Shown here: one piece after another, positions 35,887 to 45,213 of the stretch
Numbering within the stretch: position 1 is the stretch's first letter
Layout of the letters: every line of letters begins with the position of its first letter
Translations under genes and position numbers: made by a program
From: an uncultured Pedosphaera sp.
Lineage (GTDB): Bacteria > Verrucomicrobiota > Verrucomicrobiia > Limisphaerales > Pedosphaeraceae
Assembly: GCA_903918755.1 (NCBI GenBank)
Contig: CAIXFN010000028.1
Coordinates: 1-64,000, forward strand
DNA length: 64,000 nucleotides
Reading direction: 5' to 3'
Notes under the pieces: generated by a model
Databases searched by the model: none
What the model saw: only the letters and a program-made list of their open reading frames with translations
What the model was told of the DNA's origin: nothing

Positions 35887-36066
35887 TCACCAAACCGCCA
35901 CCGAATCCGCCGCGAAAATCTGCTCCAGCAGCCAATCGTAATCGGGGGCGTCCACGGTCAGATCAGCGATCACAACCCGGGTGTCGGGCGACTCCTGCTG
36001 GTGGGAAATGATTTCGCGGGTCAATGGGACTTCCGCGTGGCTCAAAATATGGAGTACCTGGTGCAT
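35887..36066 (-). CDS. 59-residue DsrH/TusB-like small protein
   Basis: The gene starts at ATG 36066 with MHQVLHILSHAEVPLTREI, followed by 'VVIADLTVDAPDYDWLLEQI', and ends AVW. It begins seven bases after the stop of the second DsrE-like gene on the same strand and ends just before the terminator. The 'L-x-I-L' opening and the length are loosely reminiscent of DsrH/TusB. It lacks a conserved Cys, so direct sulfur transfer is unlikely. Spacing strongly supports it as a real third gene of this operon. Confidence 0.6.
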   Translation of the reverse strand: MHQVLHILSHAEVPLTREIISHQQESPDTRVVIADLTVDAPDYDWLLEQIFAADSVAVW

Positions 36067-36073
36067 GCCGGGG

Positions 36074-36433
36074 TCAAAACTGCAGCACGATCTGACTTTC
36101 CGCCGCCATTTCAGCCAACCGGGTGGTCGTCACCGGTAGGAAACGCCAGGATGGAGCGTTACCATCTGAGGGCGGGGCTTGGTCCTCTGCAGGAGCCGTC
36201 AGTAATTCGCCCCCATGCGCCACCAAAACCGGGAGGTATTGCTCAAAAAACTCACCATCGACCAGGTCGCACGCGGCGGCTTCCGGGAGGCCGGCCACGG
36301 GCGCGCCCCAATACAGGCTGACCTGGGCCTTTTGGCCGGCTGCGAGACCGGCGGCAACACGGACCCCCTCGGCAGGACGAGCGCTGCGACGGGGGTCGCT
36401 GGTGATGAGGAAAAGCACGTGAGGTTTGCGCAT
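36074..36433 (-). CDS. DsrE-like protein, second of the small operon
   Basis: The 119-residue alpha/beta protein opens 'MRKPHVLFLITSDPRRSARPAEGVRVAAG', like DsrE/F proteins that begin with a beta strand and an 'A.eglR.A.gL' helix. It has one Cys ('AACDLVDG'). DsrE-fold proteins act in sulfur relay or bind other small ligands. It lies nine bases after the first gene. The fold assignment is by pattern; sulfur function is not shown. Confidence 0.6.
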   Translation of the reverse strand: MRKPHVLFLITSDPRRSARPAEGVRVAAGLAAGQKAQVSLYWGAPVAGLPEAAACDLVDGEFFEQYLPVLVAHGGELLTAPAEDQAPPSDGNAPSWRFLPVTTTRLAEMAAESQIVLQF

Positions 36434-36442
36434 GGCCGGTTC

Positions 36443-36778
36443 CTAATTGAAACTCACAAACCGGTCCGTGGCGGAAATGAGGTCGCTCAACATTCCGAGG
36501 CCCGAATAAAGAGCCGCCCCGGTAAGCGACAAATTGCGGCGCTGGGCGGCATAAGCGCAGGCGAACAACTTCAACCCACGCGCTTGCAGGGCGAGCAAGG
36601 CGGGATCCTCCGCGCCGCGCACGGCTTCATCCAGGCAATAGAGGTAAACATCCACCCCCCGGTTCAAAGCGGTTTCGGCGAGCCGCAGGCCTTGCGCAAA
36701 TCCCGGCTGATCCGGGGCAATCGAAAGGAGGATGCCGAGTTTTCGGCCGCGGAGAGCGGGGGACACGGAAACCGGCAT
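36443..36778 (-). CDS. DsrE family protein, first of the small operon
   Basis: ATG 36778 (MPVSVSPALRGRKLGILL) is preferred over TTG 36799. 'GLRLAETALNRGVDVYLYCLDEAV' and 'LQARGLKLFACAYAAQRR' match the DsrE/DsrF pattern, with a Cys in the position where DsrE-type proteins often carry their active Cys (FACAYAA). 'GLGMLSDLISATDRFVSF' is a typical ending. It is predicted to take part in cytoplasmic sulfur relay or in partner binding in the three-gene unit. Confidence 0.7.
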   Translation of the reverse strand: MPVSVSPALRGRKLGILLSIAPDQPGFAQGLRLAETALNRGVDVYLYCLDEAVRGAEDPALLALQARGLKLFACAYAAQRRNLSLTGAALYSGLGMLSDLISATDRFVSFN

Positions 36779-36799
36779 AGTTTCGGCGCTCGCAGTCAA

Positions 36800-37046
36800 T
36801 CAGAGTTTCCCCATAGGCGTGAAGGGCAGCCCGCACTCACCCTGGTAGAGGGCACGCCAAAGGGTGCCGCCGTCCAGCCGAAAGAAGGGCATATTGAACC
36901 CGGAGTTCGTCGGTGATTTGGCGCAGCAAGTTTGCCCACCCCAAAAAGTTACGATATTCGGGGAGATTCGCAAGACGGCGGATTGCTCCCCCCGCGGCGC
37001 CTGAATACGCCAATGACTGATCAAGTCTATTAGATGGATTGACCAA
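36800..37046 (-). pseudogene. Frameshifted remnant of an unknown protein
   Basis: Two adjacent frames read as one plausible protein end: '...LPEYRNFLGWANLLRQITDE' then 'FRLDGGTLWRALYQGE...LPFTPMGKL' and stop. Removing one T near 36883-36889 (CCCTTCTTT) would join them. No family is recognised. The rest of the 36779-37139 gap has no gene. Confidence 0.4.
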
Positions 37047-37139
37047 AACTTTGCGGACAAATCAGTTGGTAACCATTAAGGTTTTGGGCGGTCGTTAGAT
37101 AATGGAACCTGGGCGCTGAGTCGCCGGAACTTTGAAATT

Positions 37140-39329
37140 ATGAAAACCACGCTTTTAAGGAGTTGGAAGCTGGTCGGAACGTTGGCGGTCGTCTCGCTGT
37201 TGGTGATCTCTTTCCGTGGCCCGGAAAGATCCGCCAGCGCGGCGGAGGAGGATCCGCCCGCAACTACGCCGCCATCCCCGCCGGAATCCATCCCCACGCC
37301 CCCACCGGAACCTCCCGAAGCGGAAGCTCCGCGAGCGGCGGCGGTGCTGGACGCCCCGCTGTCCGCCCCGGCGGCGGAAATCGTCCGCCTGGCCCAGGCC
37401 GGCGTATCGAGCGACGTCATGCTGGCGTTCATCGCCAATTCCACCGCGCTGTTCAATCTGTCCTCCAGCCAGGTCATCTACCTCAATGATTTGGGTCTGT
37501 CCGGCGCGGTGATTGGGGCCATGATCCAACATGATTTGACCCTGAAAGCGGGCCCCGGGACCGGCAATCCAGTGGCGCCGCCGCTACCGGTGGTTCCCCT
37601 GCCAGTGACGGCCCCGGAGACATCCATGGCGCCGCCGCCGCCGCCGCCGACTCCCCTCATTCCAGAAAACGCCATTTATAACCCCAATGATTCCACGACC
37701 ACGGCGGGCTACACCACGGGAGCGGAAGATGGTCCCCTGGTGGAAGACAGTTCCGGCTATTTCCATGATGCGCTTTCGCCCTACGGGAATTGGATGTATG
37801 TGGACGGCTACGGGTGGTGCTGGCAGCCGACCGTGGAAGTGGTGAATCCGGACTGGCAACCGTATGGGGATCGGGGCCGGTGGATTGACAGTGATTGCGG
37901 GTGGTACTGGCATTCCGACTACTCCTGGGGTTGGGCGGCTTTCCATTATGGCCGCTGGTTCTCCCATCCGCGGAGCGGCTGGGTGTGGCGGCCGGATCGG
38001 GTCTGGGGGCCGGCGTGGGTCAGTTGGCGGCGTTCGACCGATTACTGTGGCTGGGCTCCCCTCCCGCCATGGGCCCGGTTCGCGCCGGGAGTGGGCTTCC
38101 GGCACGGCAATCGCGTGGTGGGGGAAGGGTTCGAGTTCGGCCTCTCCGCCCGGCATTACACCTTCATTCCGATTGAGCGGATGACCGATTACACGCCCTA
38201 CCGGTATCGCGCGGCGCCCGGACAAGTCGGGCGGGTTTTCGAGGAATCCGCGGTGATCAATCATTACACGGTGCGGGGTGACCGGGTGATTAATCACGGG
38301 ATCGATCCGGTCCATGTGGCCCAATTGGCGCACATCGAACGCCACCCAGCGGTGGTGCGCGAAACGGCCGGCCCCGGCAAGGGCAATCGTTGGGAGCAAG
38401 TCGAAAAAACCGGCGGCAAGATCATTATCTCCCGGCCCCAACTGCCGGCCACCGGCAACCCGCCGCCCGTGCGCCCGCCGCCGCCGGTGCGCGCCGCGGT
38501 CCCGGCGGCGACCGTGGCGGTCAACTCCAGTCCCCGAACCGAGGTGCATGTCGCGAATGCCCGCCCCGCGCCATTCAGCCCGGCCGTGCCGCGGTTCACC
38601 GCCCCGCCGAGTGGCGAAGTTCGTCCCACCCCACCTCCCATCACGCCAGTCGCCCAAACTTTTCAGACCCCGGCCGCCAGCGAGACGAGAGCAACGACCG
38701 TCGGCAGCAAGCCCGCTTCCCCGCGGACCGGAGGGGTGCCGCCGGCCAACCGGCCCTTCCCCAACATGAATCTGGCCAACCAACCCTCCCGGCCGGCGGG
38801 GGTATCGGAAACGGCCGCGGTGGGGACGAGCACCAAAACTTCCCCGACCGTCCCCCCGCCAACGCGAGGTACCGGCTGGGAGGCTTTTCAGGGCCAACGA
38901 GCTCCTGCTCCCGGGCAAACCGCGACCACGCCCCCGCATGTGGCGGCATTTTCCTACGAAGACCGGCCCGGAACCAGTTTGACCCGCCCCACCACACCGG
39001 TCGCCCCGACGGTCGCTGGCCCGGGAGCCAATCCGGCCCAACCGCAGGGTGGGATTCCGGTTTTCGGCCGCCCCCGCACGCTGGGTGAAGTGGGAGCGAA
39101 TCCGGCGCCGGCAGTTCCCCATTATGGCTCGCCAGTGGCGAACCAGAACCTGCCGGAACGCCATTTTGAGCCGGCAAATCATACCCCCGCTCCGGCGCCG
39201 ACGGCACCGCATTTGCCGCCGCCACCGACCATCGTGCATCAATCGCCACCGCCCGCCAGCCCGCCGGTGCAGCATACTCCGCCGCCGGCTCCGGCTCCCG
39301 CACCGGCAGCCAATAACAAGCCAAAATAA
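37140..39329 (+). CDS. Exported DUF6600 protein with long Pro-rich tail
   Basis: A signal peptide (LVGTLAVVSLLVISF) is followed by a Pro/Glu linker and a small helical domain (about 70-130, 'EIVRLAQAGVSSDVMLAFI'). Then comes a Trp/Tyr-rich DUF6600 domain (about 200-305) with repeating 'W-x-Y-x-GRW' units such as 'WMYVDGYGWCWQP', 'GWAAFHYGRW' and 'GWVWRPDRVWGPAWVSWR'. The last 300 residues are Pro/Ala-rich and disordered. The domain probably folds as WW-like beta repeats that bind glycan or envelope. The high Pro/Gly content leaves the opposite strand open for 800 codons, which is not a gene. Confidence 0.85.
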   Translation: MKTTLLRSWKLVGTLAVVSLLVISFRGPERSASAAEEDPPATTPPSPPESIPTPPPEPPEAEAPRAAAVLDAPLSAPAAEIVRLAQAGVSSDVMLAFIANSTALFNLSSSQVIYLNDLGLSGAVIGAMIQHDLTLKAGPGTGNPVAPPLPVVPLPVTAPETSMAPPPPPPTPLIPENAIYNPNDSTTTAGYTTGAEDGPLVEDSSGYFHDALSPYGNWMYVDGYGWCWQPTVEVVNPDWQPYGDRGRWIDSDCGWYWHSDYSWGWAAFHYGRWFSHPRSGWVWRPDRVWGPAWVSWRRSTDYCGWAPLPPWARFAPGVGFRHGNRVVGEGFEFGLSARHYTFIPIERMTDYTPYRYRAAPGQVGRVFEESAVINHYTVRGDRVINHGIDPVHVAQLAHIERHPAVVRETAGPGKGNRWEQVEKTGGKIIISRPQLPATGNPPPVRPPPPVRAAVPAATVAVNSSPRTEVHVANARPAPFSPAVPRFTAPPSGEVRPTPPPITPVAQTFQTPAASETRATTVGSKPASPRTGGVPPANRPFPNMNLANQPSRPAGVSETAAVGTSTKTSPTVPPPTRGTGWEAFQGQRAPAPGQTATTPPHVAAFSYEDRPGTSLTRPTTPVAPTVAGPGANPAQPQGGIPVFGRPRTLGEVGANPAPAVPHYGSPVANQNLPERHFEPANHTPAPAPTAPHLPPPPTIVHQSPPPASPPVQHTPPPAPAPAPAANNKPK

Positions 39330-39334
39330 CCGCA

Positions 39335-39380
39335 CCGGCTTCCCCCTTCGCGCGAGAGCTATGGGGGAAAGGAAAGCCGG
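39335..39380 (+). other. Hairpin after the DUF6600 gene
   Basis: CCGGCTT (39335-39341) pairs with AAGCCGG (39374-39380), with CCCCC/GGGGG inside. There is no T tract. It may slow transcription or protect RNA ends before ruvC. Confidence 0.3.
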
Positions 39381-39482
39381 GACTCCTAGCCAAGACGCCC
39401 CGCGCTTGCCGCCAATGCTAAACCAAAATGATGCGGCACATTTTTGCTTGGGCAATTCACGGCGAAGACCCACAATTGCGCG

Positions 39483-40091
39483 GTGGGCATCAGCCTTCAA
39501 CAATTTAATCAACTGCAGAACCGGGTAGGCGGCACCGGCCGGAAGGAACGGGCCGACCAGGACCCCGTCAAGCGGCCGGCCAAACCGGTGGCACGGGTGA
39601 TTCTGGGAGTGGATCCCTCGCTGCGTGGCACCGGCTATGGAGTCATCCGGGTGGCCAAGCCTTTTCCGGAAACCCTGGCGCACGGCACCGTCACGTGTCC
39701 GGCGGACTGGGAACATTCCCGCTGCCTGGTCAAAACCACCCAAACGCTGCGCGAGCTCATCCGGGAACATCAGCCGACCATCTGCATCATTGAGGGGTTG
39801 TTCTTTGCGCAAAATTTGAAGACGGCGTTGATCATGGGGGAAGCCCGCGGCGCGGCCCTCGCGGTCATCGCAGAAGCCGGGCTGGAAATTTACGAAGTGG
39901 CGCCGCGCAAGGTCAAGCAGGCCATCGTAGGGTACGGGGCGGCCCAAAAAATCGCCGTGGCCAAGATGGTGCAGCGGATGCTGCAACTCGCTGAATTACC
40001 CGCCCCGGATGCGGCCGACGCCCTCGCCCTCGCCTTGACCCACTCCCTCGAAAACAGCGCCTACGCCTTCAGCGACCCCAAGCGGGTCTGA
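39483..40091 (+). CDS. ruvC: Holliday junction resolvase RuvC
   Basis: The nuclease core begins 'RVILGVDPSLRGTGYGV' (first catalytic Asp). It continues with 'IIEGLFFAQNLKTALIMGEARG' (Glu) and ends 'DAADALALALTH' (last acidic pair). RuvC cuts the Holliday junction made mobile by RuvAB. The N-terminus is about 35 residues longer than usual; GTG 39483 is used and TTG 39444 is possible, but neither has a strong ribosome site. ruvA starts seven bases downstream. No ruvB is in the window. Confidence 0.93.
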   Translation: MGISLQQFNQLQNRVGGTGRKERADQDPVKRPAKPVARVILGVDPSLRGTGYGVIRVAKPFPETLAHGTVTCPADWEHSRCLVKTTQTLRELIREHQPTICIIEGLFFAQNLKTALIMGEARGAALAVIAEAGLEIYEVAPRKVKQAIVGYGAAQKIAVAKMVQRMLQLAELPAPDAADALALALTHSLENSAYAFSDPKRV

Positions 40092-40098
40092 CCACAAC

Positions 40099-40704
40099 AT
40101 GATTCACTATCTGCGCGGAAAACTGGTGGATGCCCTGCCGACCCAAGTAACGGTGGAAGTCCAGGGAGTCGGCTATGAAGTGCTGATCCCGTTATCCTCC
40201 TTCGACAAACTGCCGGCCCCGGGCAGCGAAGTGAAGTTGCTCACCCACCTCGCCATTCGGGAAGATGCCCATGTGCTCTACGGATTTTTGAGCACCCCCG
40301 AACGCGACCTGTTCCGGATGCTGATCCAGAATGTCAGCGGGATCGGCCCCAAAATCGCCCTGAACGTGTTGAGCGGGATGAGCGTCGCCGGGCTCCGGGG
40401 GGCGGTGGCCTCGGGCGATGTCAAAGCACTTTCGCAAATCAACGGCATCGGCAAGAAGACCGCCGAGCGCATCGTGGTGGAATTGAAGGACAAGATCGGG
40501 GCGGCGGGCGCCTGGGAGGCGATGAGTGCCCAACGCGGGTTGTCCGACAGTGACCAGCGCATCAACGACGCCGTCCTCGCGCTGATGGCGTTGGGTTTCA
40601 AACAAATCGAAGCCCATGAAACCGTGCGGGGCGCCCAGGCGGTGCTCGGCACCCAGGCCACCGTGGAGGAGTTGGTCCGCGCGGGACTGAAAAAGGGATC
40701 CTGA
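40099..40704 (+). CDS. ruvA: Holliday junction branch-migration protein RuvA
   Basis: The 201-residue product has the three RuvA domains: an OB fold opening 'MIHYLRGKLVDALPTQVTVEVQGVGYEV', the double HhH with 'GIGPKIALNVLSG' and 'INGIGKKTAERIVVELKDKI', and a C-terminal RuvB-contact domain ('DAVLALMALGFKQIEA'). It follows ruvC and overlaps the next gene by one base. Confidence 0.96.
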   Translation: MIHYLRGKLVDALPTQVTVEVQGVGYEVLIPLSSFDKLPAPGSEVKLLTHLAIREDAHVLYGFLSTPERDLFRMLIQNVSGIGPKIALNVLSGMSVAGLRGAVASGDVKALSQINGIGKKTAERIVVELKDKIGAAGAWEAMSAQRGLSDSDQRINDAVLALMALGFKQIEAHETVRGAQAVLGTQATVEELVRAGLKKGS

Positions 40705-41396
40705 TGGCCACCGCTCCGGCAAGATCCTCCCAGAAGATCGTGCCCCGCGCGACCAGCCGGGGACAACGGGCCGCTGGTTGGGCCGTCTATGCGGCCCTCA
40801 CCACCGTTTCCGCCACGCTCCGCTACCGGTGGACCGATCGCTCCGGCCACTTCGTGGGCGGCAAACCTGGCCCCACGATTTATTGTATCTGGCATAACCG
40901 GCTGGCGCTGTGCATGAAGGCGTACTTCGGTTACGTGAGCAAACAGGGGGATTCCAAGGGATTGGCAGCATTGGTCAGCGCGAGCCGCGATGGCGGTTTT
41001 CTAGCCGGCCTGTTGGAGTGCTTCGGGGTACAACCGGTGCGCGGCTCCTCGAGCCGACGCGGCGCGCAGTCCCTCCTGGAACTCACTTCCTGGGCGGAGC
41101 GCGGTTATGACATTGCCATCACCCCGGACGGCCCGCGTGGTCCGCGTTACCAAGTCCAATCCGGCATCATTTCGCTCGCGCAGGTGACCGGCCGGCCCAT
41201 CGTTCCGGTTTCCTACAATCTCGGGTCCAAGATAACGCTCAAGTCCTGGGACCGTTTTCAAATTCCCCTGCCCTTGAGCCGGTGCGAAATGATTTTTGAG
41301 CAGCCCATCCGGGTCCCCCGCGATGCCGACGAACCGACCCGGGAGTCCCTGCGCCGGCAACTGGAAGAACGCTTGAAGTCAATGGGCGGGGATTAG
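40704..41396 (+). CDS. DUF374 lysophospholipid acyltransferase-like protein
   Basis: The LPLAT-type motif is changed to 'WHNRLALC' (HX4D variant), followed by 'LVSASRDGGFLAGLLECFG', 'RGSSSRRGAQSLLEL' and 'AITPDGPRGPRYQVQSGIISLAQ', all typical of DUF374. These proteins are linked to acylation of lipid A-like or other glycolipids in the inner membrane. ATG 40704 overlaps the ruvA stop (TGATG), an unusual coupling with a repair gene. Length (230) is normal. Confidence 0.85.
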   Translation: MATAPARSSQKIVPRATSRGQRAAGWAVYAALTTVSATLRYRWTDRSGHFVGGKPGPTIYCIWHNRLALCMKAYFGYVSKQGDSKGLAALVSASRDGGFLAGLLECFGVQPVRGSSSRRGAQSLLELTSWAERGYDIAITPDGPRGPRYQVQSGIISLAQVTGRPIVPVSYNLGSKITLKSWDRFQIPLPLSRCEMIFEQPIRVPRDADEPTRESLRRQLEERLKSMGGD

Positions 41397-41558
41397 CCCG
41401 CCAGCCAATTCAGCACTGGTGCCAAATCGCCCCAAGGCCAGGGTGGCCTGCCCGCGGACAAATGCTGACTTCCGCCGTAGCCAACCAGACCGGCTGTTTC
41501 CGAATCCGGGTCCAGTAGGTGTAGTCCACAGCCTCGCCGGGGAGTTTACCGCCCGGGC

Positions 41559-42356
41559 TCAGCCGCGCAGCAAAGCGAGGATGGCCACACCGACGACGAT
41601 GCGATACCAGCCGAAGGCCATGAAGGTGTGCGATTGCACGTAGCGGAGCAACCACTTCACCGCGATGAAGGAAACCACAGCGGCAATGGCGGTGGAAACC
41701 AGGACCATCGTCCAATTCTCCGCGGGGGCGCCGGCAACGGGATGGTGCAGGGCCTTGAAAATCTTTAAACCGCCCGCCGCCATCATGGTGGGGATGCCCA
41801 CGAGGAAGCAAAACTCAGTCGCAGCCGGTCGGCTCAGGCCGAGAGCGAGGGCCAGGAGAATCGTGGTGCCAGAGCGGGAGGAACCGGGAAAAATGGCCGC
41901 CACCAATTGACCGAGCCCCACGGCGACGGCGATGGCCCAGGTAACCTGGTCATTTAGTTTCCGGCCGCGCAACCAGTATTCAATCGCCAGGAACAGGATA
42001 CCGCCGATCAGCAAGGCCAGGGCCACATGGTTGACATTTTCCGTGAGTTTGAACCCTTTCTTTTCCAGCACCAGCCCGCCGACTCCGGTAATTACAAAGG
42101 CCAGCAGCAATTTCAGGACATAGTCGCGCGCGGCCGGATTGGTTGCCGCCTGGGTCAATTGGCGAAGGCGGTTGGGAAACAAGGGTAGCACCGCGATTAC
42201 CGCGCCACATTGGATGACAATGTTGAAGAGGTCGGACTGCTTCCAACCCGGGCCGAAATGCTCGGTGATCAGGAGATGGCCGGTCGAGGAGATCGGCAGG
42301 AACTCGGTGATTCCCTCAACAATTCCGAGGACAATGGCAATAAGCGGATCAAACAT
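41559..42356 (-). CDS. uppP: Undecaprenyl-diphosphatase UppP (BacA)
   Basis: This eight-helix membrane phosphatase has both signature motifs: 'EGITEFLPISSTGHL' (about 14-28) and 'FPGSSRSGTTI' (about 160-170). It recycles undecaprenyl pyrophosphate for cell-wall synthesis. ATG 42356 (MFDPLIAIVLG) is the standard start. mutS lies upstream on the same strand, its stop 63 bases before this ATG. The 41397-41558 gap has no gene. Confidence 0.95.
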   Translation of the reverse strand: MFDPLIAIVLGIVEGITEFLPISSTGHLLITEHFGPGWKQSDLFNIVIQCGAVIAVLPLFPNRLRQLTQAATNPAARDYVLKLLLAFVITGVGGLVLEKKGFKLTENVNHVALALLIGGILFLAIEYWLRGRKLNDQVTWAIAVAVGLGQLVAAIFPGSSRSGTTILLALALGLSRPAATEFCFLVGIPTMMAAGGLKIFKALHHPVAGAPAENWTMVLVSTAIAAVVSFIAVKWLLRYVQSHTFMAFGWYRIVVGVAILALLRG

Positions 42357-42419
42357 CGGGTGTTTTAGAAAGGAAAAGCGGACGGCTGACAAGCACTAAA
42401 AGGCGCCCCGCCAGCGGCC

Positions 42420-45062
42420 TCAAGCCGCCCCGAACAGGTCCAACTGGGGCGGTGGCGCCAACTGTTTGAGTTTGTCGCGCTCGGCGCGCTGCCGGGCGGG
42501 CGGGCGGACATTGCCTTCGGGGGTCAACTCCGAATCCTCCAGATTGCGCAGGATGGCCTTGGCGCGCTCGAGCACGGGTTTCGGGATCCCGGCCAACCGG
42601 GCCACCTGGATGCCGTAACTCTTGTCCGTGCCGCCGGCGACAATTTTGCGGAGGAACACAATCTGGTCGTTCCATTCGCGCACCGCCACATTGAAATTCT
42701 TTACGCGCGGCAGGCGGCCGGCCAGTTCGGTCAATTCATGATAATGAGTGGCAAAGAGCGTCTTGCCTCCGATCTGGTGATGCAGGTGTTCCACGATGGA
42801 CCAGGCCAGGCTCAAACCGTCAAAGGTGCTGGTGCCGCGGCCGATCTCATCCAGGATGATGAGGCTGCGGGGCGTGGCGTGGTTGAGAATGTTTGCCGTC
42901 TCACTCATCTCCACCATGAACGTGGATTGGCCGCGGGCCAGATCGTCGCTGGCCCCGATCCGGGTAAAAATACGATCAATCAAATCAATCCGGGCCGTGG
43001 TGGCGGGGATGAAGGAGCCGGTGTGCGCCAGCAAGGCCAGGAGCGCCACCTGCCGGATGTAGGTGCTCTTGCCGGCCATGTTGGGTCCGGTCACGAGCAT
43101 GATTTGGGGCAGGGCATCCGGGGCGCGACCGGGATCGGCGCCCGCGGTGCCGGGGACGAAACCGAGGCCCACGCCCGCGAGCCCCACATCGTTCGCCACA
43201 AACCGTTCCTCCGCCAGGTTCTGTTCCAGCACGGGATGCCGGCCATCGCGGATGTCGAGCACCCCCGCGGTACCCACGACCGGCCGGCAATAGCCAAACA
43301 AGCGCGCGGTTTCGGCGAGCGCACCCAGAGCGTCCAATTGCGCCAGCGCACCCGCCGTCTGCTGCAATTCCGCCAGCCGCCCGAGGGTGGCTTCGCGCAC
43401 TTTCAGGAACAATTCATATTCCAGCTTCACGCTGCGCTCCTCCGCGCCGAGGATCTTGCCCTCCATCTCCTTGAGTTCGGGAGTGATGAACCGCTCGCCA
43501 TTGGCGATGGTTTGTTTGCGGATGTACTGCGGCGGCACTTTGTCGAGATTGCTGCGGGTGATCTCGATATAATATCCGAACACGGAATTGAACCGCACTT
43601 TCAGCGAAGCGATGCCCGTCCGGGTGATCTCGTCCTGCTGCAATTTGGCGATCCAATCCTTGCCGTCCCGCGCGGCGGAGCGCAATTCATCGAGGGCGGG
43701 GTCGAAGCCATCGCGAATGATGCCGCCTTCCTTCAACGCCAGCGGCGGTTCCTCCACCACGGCGCGGCCGATCAATTCGACGAGGTCGGGCAATTCCACG
43801 ATCTGCGCCGCCAATTCCGACAGGAGCGAACGATCGGCCGGGGGCGGCACGGATTCCGCAAATACGCCGTCATTGAGGGAGCCGGCGTCCGCCGGCACGG
43901 GCACTTGACCCAGCGCGCTGATCTGCGATTTCACAGCCGGCACGGGTTCCAGCGCCTGCCGCAACGCGAGCAAGTCGCGGCCATTCCCGGAGCCGGCGCT
44001 CAGGCGTCCAACCGTCCGCTCCAAATCGCGGACCTGCGCGAGTTGGGCGCGAAAGGCTTCCAAATCCGCGGGGTGATCCCGCCAGGTTTGCACGGCATCC
44101 TGCCGGCGCGCGATCGCGACGGCGTCGGCGAGCGGTTGGGAGAGCCAGTCCCGCAAACGGCGCGCCCCCATCGCCGTGGCGGTCCGGTTCAGGGCGCCGA
44201 ACAAAGTGGCGGCCCGCGGCGCATCCCGGTGGAGCGGTTCAAGGATTTCGAGATGCCGCAACGTGGTGAGATCGAGCTTGAGGAAATCCCCGGTCTGATA
44301 GCAGGAGAGGGAGGTGAGGTTCGCCACTTCCCGGCGCAGATGTTGAGTGAGGTAATGCAGTACGGCCCCCGCGGCACCGATGGCAGCGCCCTGGTTTCGC
44401 AAGCCGAAACCATCGAGCGACGCCACCTTGAAATGCTCGCGCAACGTAAACTGCGCGGTCTCCGGCGCAAACACCCAATCCTCATAGCCGCCGATGGCCG
44501 GGAAACTGCCGCGCAAATGTTCCTGCAGGGCCAGCGCCCCGGCGGGCGCGATGATCTCCGCCGGACGCAAGCGTTCCAACTCGGCCAACAGCGCGTCCTC
44601 GCCTTCCACTTCAGTGCACTTGAACGAACCGGTGGTGAGGTCCACCAGGGCCAGGCCAAAATTGCGCCCCAAGCCGTGGACGGCGGCCAGGAAATTGTTC
44701 CGCTCGGCGGTCAGCATCCGCTCATCGAAATGCGTGCCGGGGCTGAGAATCTGGGTCACCTCGCGTTTGACCAACTGGCCGGGACGCGCCTCTTCGACCT
44801 GATCGCAAATCGCCACCTTGCGCCCGGCCCGCAAGAGGCGGGAGATGTAGCCATTCAGGGCGTGAAAAGGGATCCCGCACATGGGGACGACCCCGCGTTT
44901 GGTCAGGGCCACGTTCAGCAACTGCGCCCCGGCCACGGCATCCTCGAAGAACATTTCGTAAAAGTCCCCGAGCCGGAACAGCAACAGGGAATCCTTCGGC
45001 AGTTCGCCCTTGATCCGGCGATACTGCGCCATCATCGGAGTCAATTGAGTGTCGCTGGTCAT
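42420..45062 (-). CDS. mutS: DNA mismatch repair protein MutS
   Basis: This is a full-length 880-residue MutS. The mismatch-contact motif GDFYEMF is near residue 31. The connector, core and clamp domains follow, with Walker A 'TGPNMAGKSTYIRQVALLAL' near 655-675. The ATPase signature 'DDLARGQSTFMVEM' ... 'SLIILDEIGRGTSTFDG' completes the protein. It recognises mismatches and small loops together with MutL, which is not in the window. ATG 45062 is the natural start. Confidence 0.97.
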   Translation of the reverse strand: MTSDTQLTPMMAQYRRIKGELPKDSLLLFRLGDFYEMFFEDAVAGAQLLNVALTKRGVVPMCGIPFHALNGYISRLLRAGRKVAICDQVEEARPGQLVKREVTQILSPGTHFDERMLTAERNNFLAAVHGLGRNFGLALVDLTTGSFKCTEVEGEDALLAELERLRPAEIIAPAGALALQEHLRGSFPAIGGYEDWVFAPETAQFTLREHFKVASLDGFGLRNQGAAIGAAGAVLHYLTQHLRREVANLTSLSCYQTGDFLKLDLTTLRHLEILEPLHRDAPRAATLFGALNRTATAMGARRLRDWLSQPLADAVAIARRQDAVQTWRDHPADLEAFRAQLAQVRDLERTVGRLSAGSGNGRDLLALRQALEPVPAVKSQISALGQVPVPADAGSLNDGVFAESVPPPADRSLLSELAAQIVELPDLVELIGRAVVEEPPLALKEGGIIRDGFDPALDELRSAARDGKDWIAKLQQDEITRTGIASLKVRFNSVFGYYIEITRSNLDKVPPQYIRKQTIANGERFITPELKEMEGKILGAEERSVKLEYELFLKVREATLGRLAELQQTAGALAQLDALGALAETARLFGYCRPVVGTAGVLDIRDGRHPVLEQNLAEERFVANDVGLAGVGLGFVPGTAGADPGRAPDALPQIMLVTGPNMAGKSTYIRQVALLALLAHTGSFIPATTARIDLIDRIFTRIGASDDLARGQSTFMVEMSETANILNHATPRSLIILDEIGRGTSTFDGLSLAWSIVEHLHHQIGGKTLFATHYHELTELAGRLPRVKNFNVAVREWNDQIVFLRKIVAGGTDKSYGIQVARLAGIPKPVLERAKAILRNLEDSELTPEGNVRPPARQRAERDKLKQLAPPPQLDLFGAA

Positions 45063-45213
45063 CGAGCGCGCACTTTAGTCGGCTTTGCGATGCAGGTCGA
45101 AAGGATTTTCGGCAGGCTGGGCGACGGGAGAAGGGGCCGAAAAATAAAATGAACCTTTTCGGGCCGCCGCGTTACCAACGGGGGAAGATTAACCACCCAG
45201 TGCCCCAAACAAT

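Noticed and set aside
37584-39986. 800-codon minus-strand open frame opposite the DUF6600 gene
   Set aside because: It is an effect of Pro/Gly/Arg-rich codons. The plus-strand protein has a signal peptide and a known domain.
42738-45152. 804-codon plus-strand open frame opposite mutS
   Set aside because: MutS on the minus strand is complete with all motifs; the opposite frame has no domain pattern.
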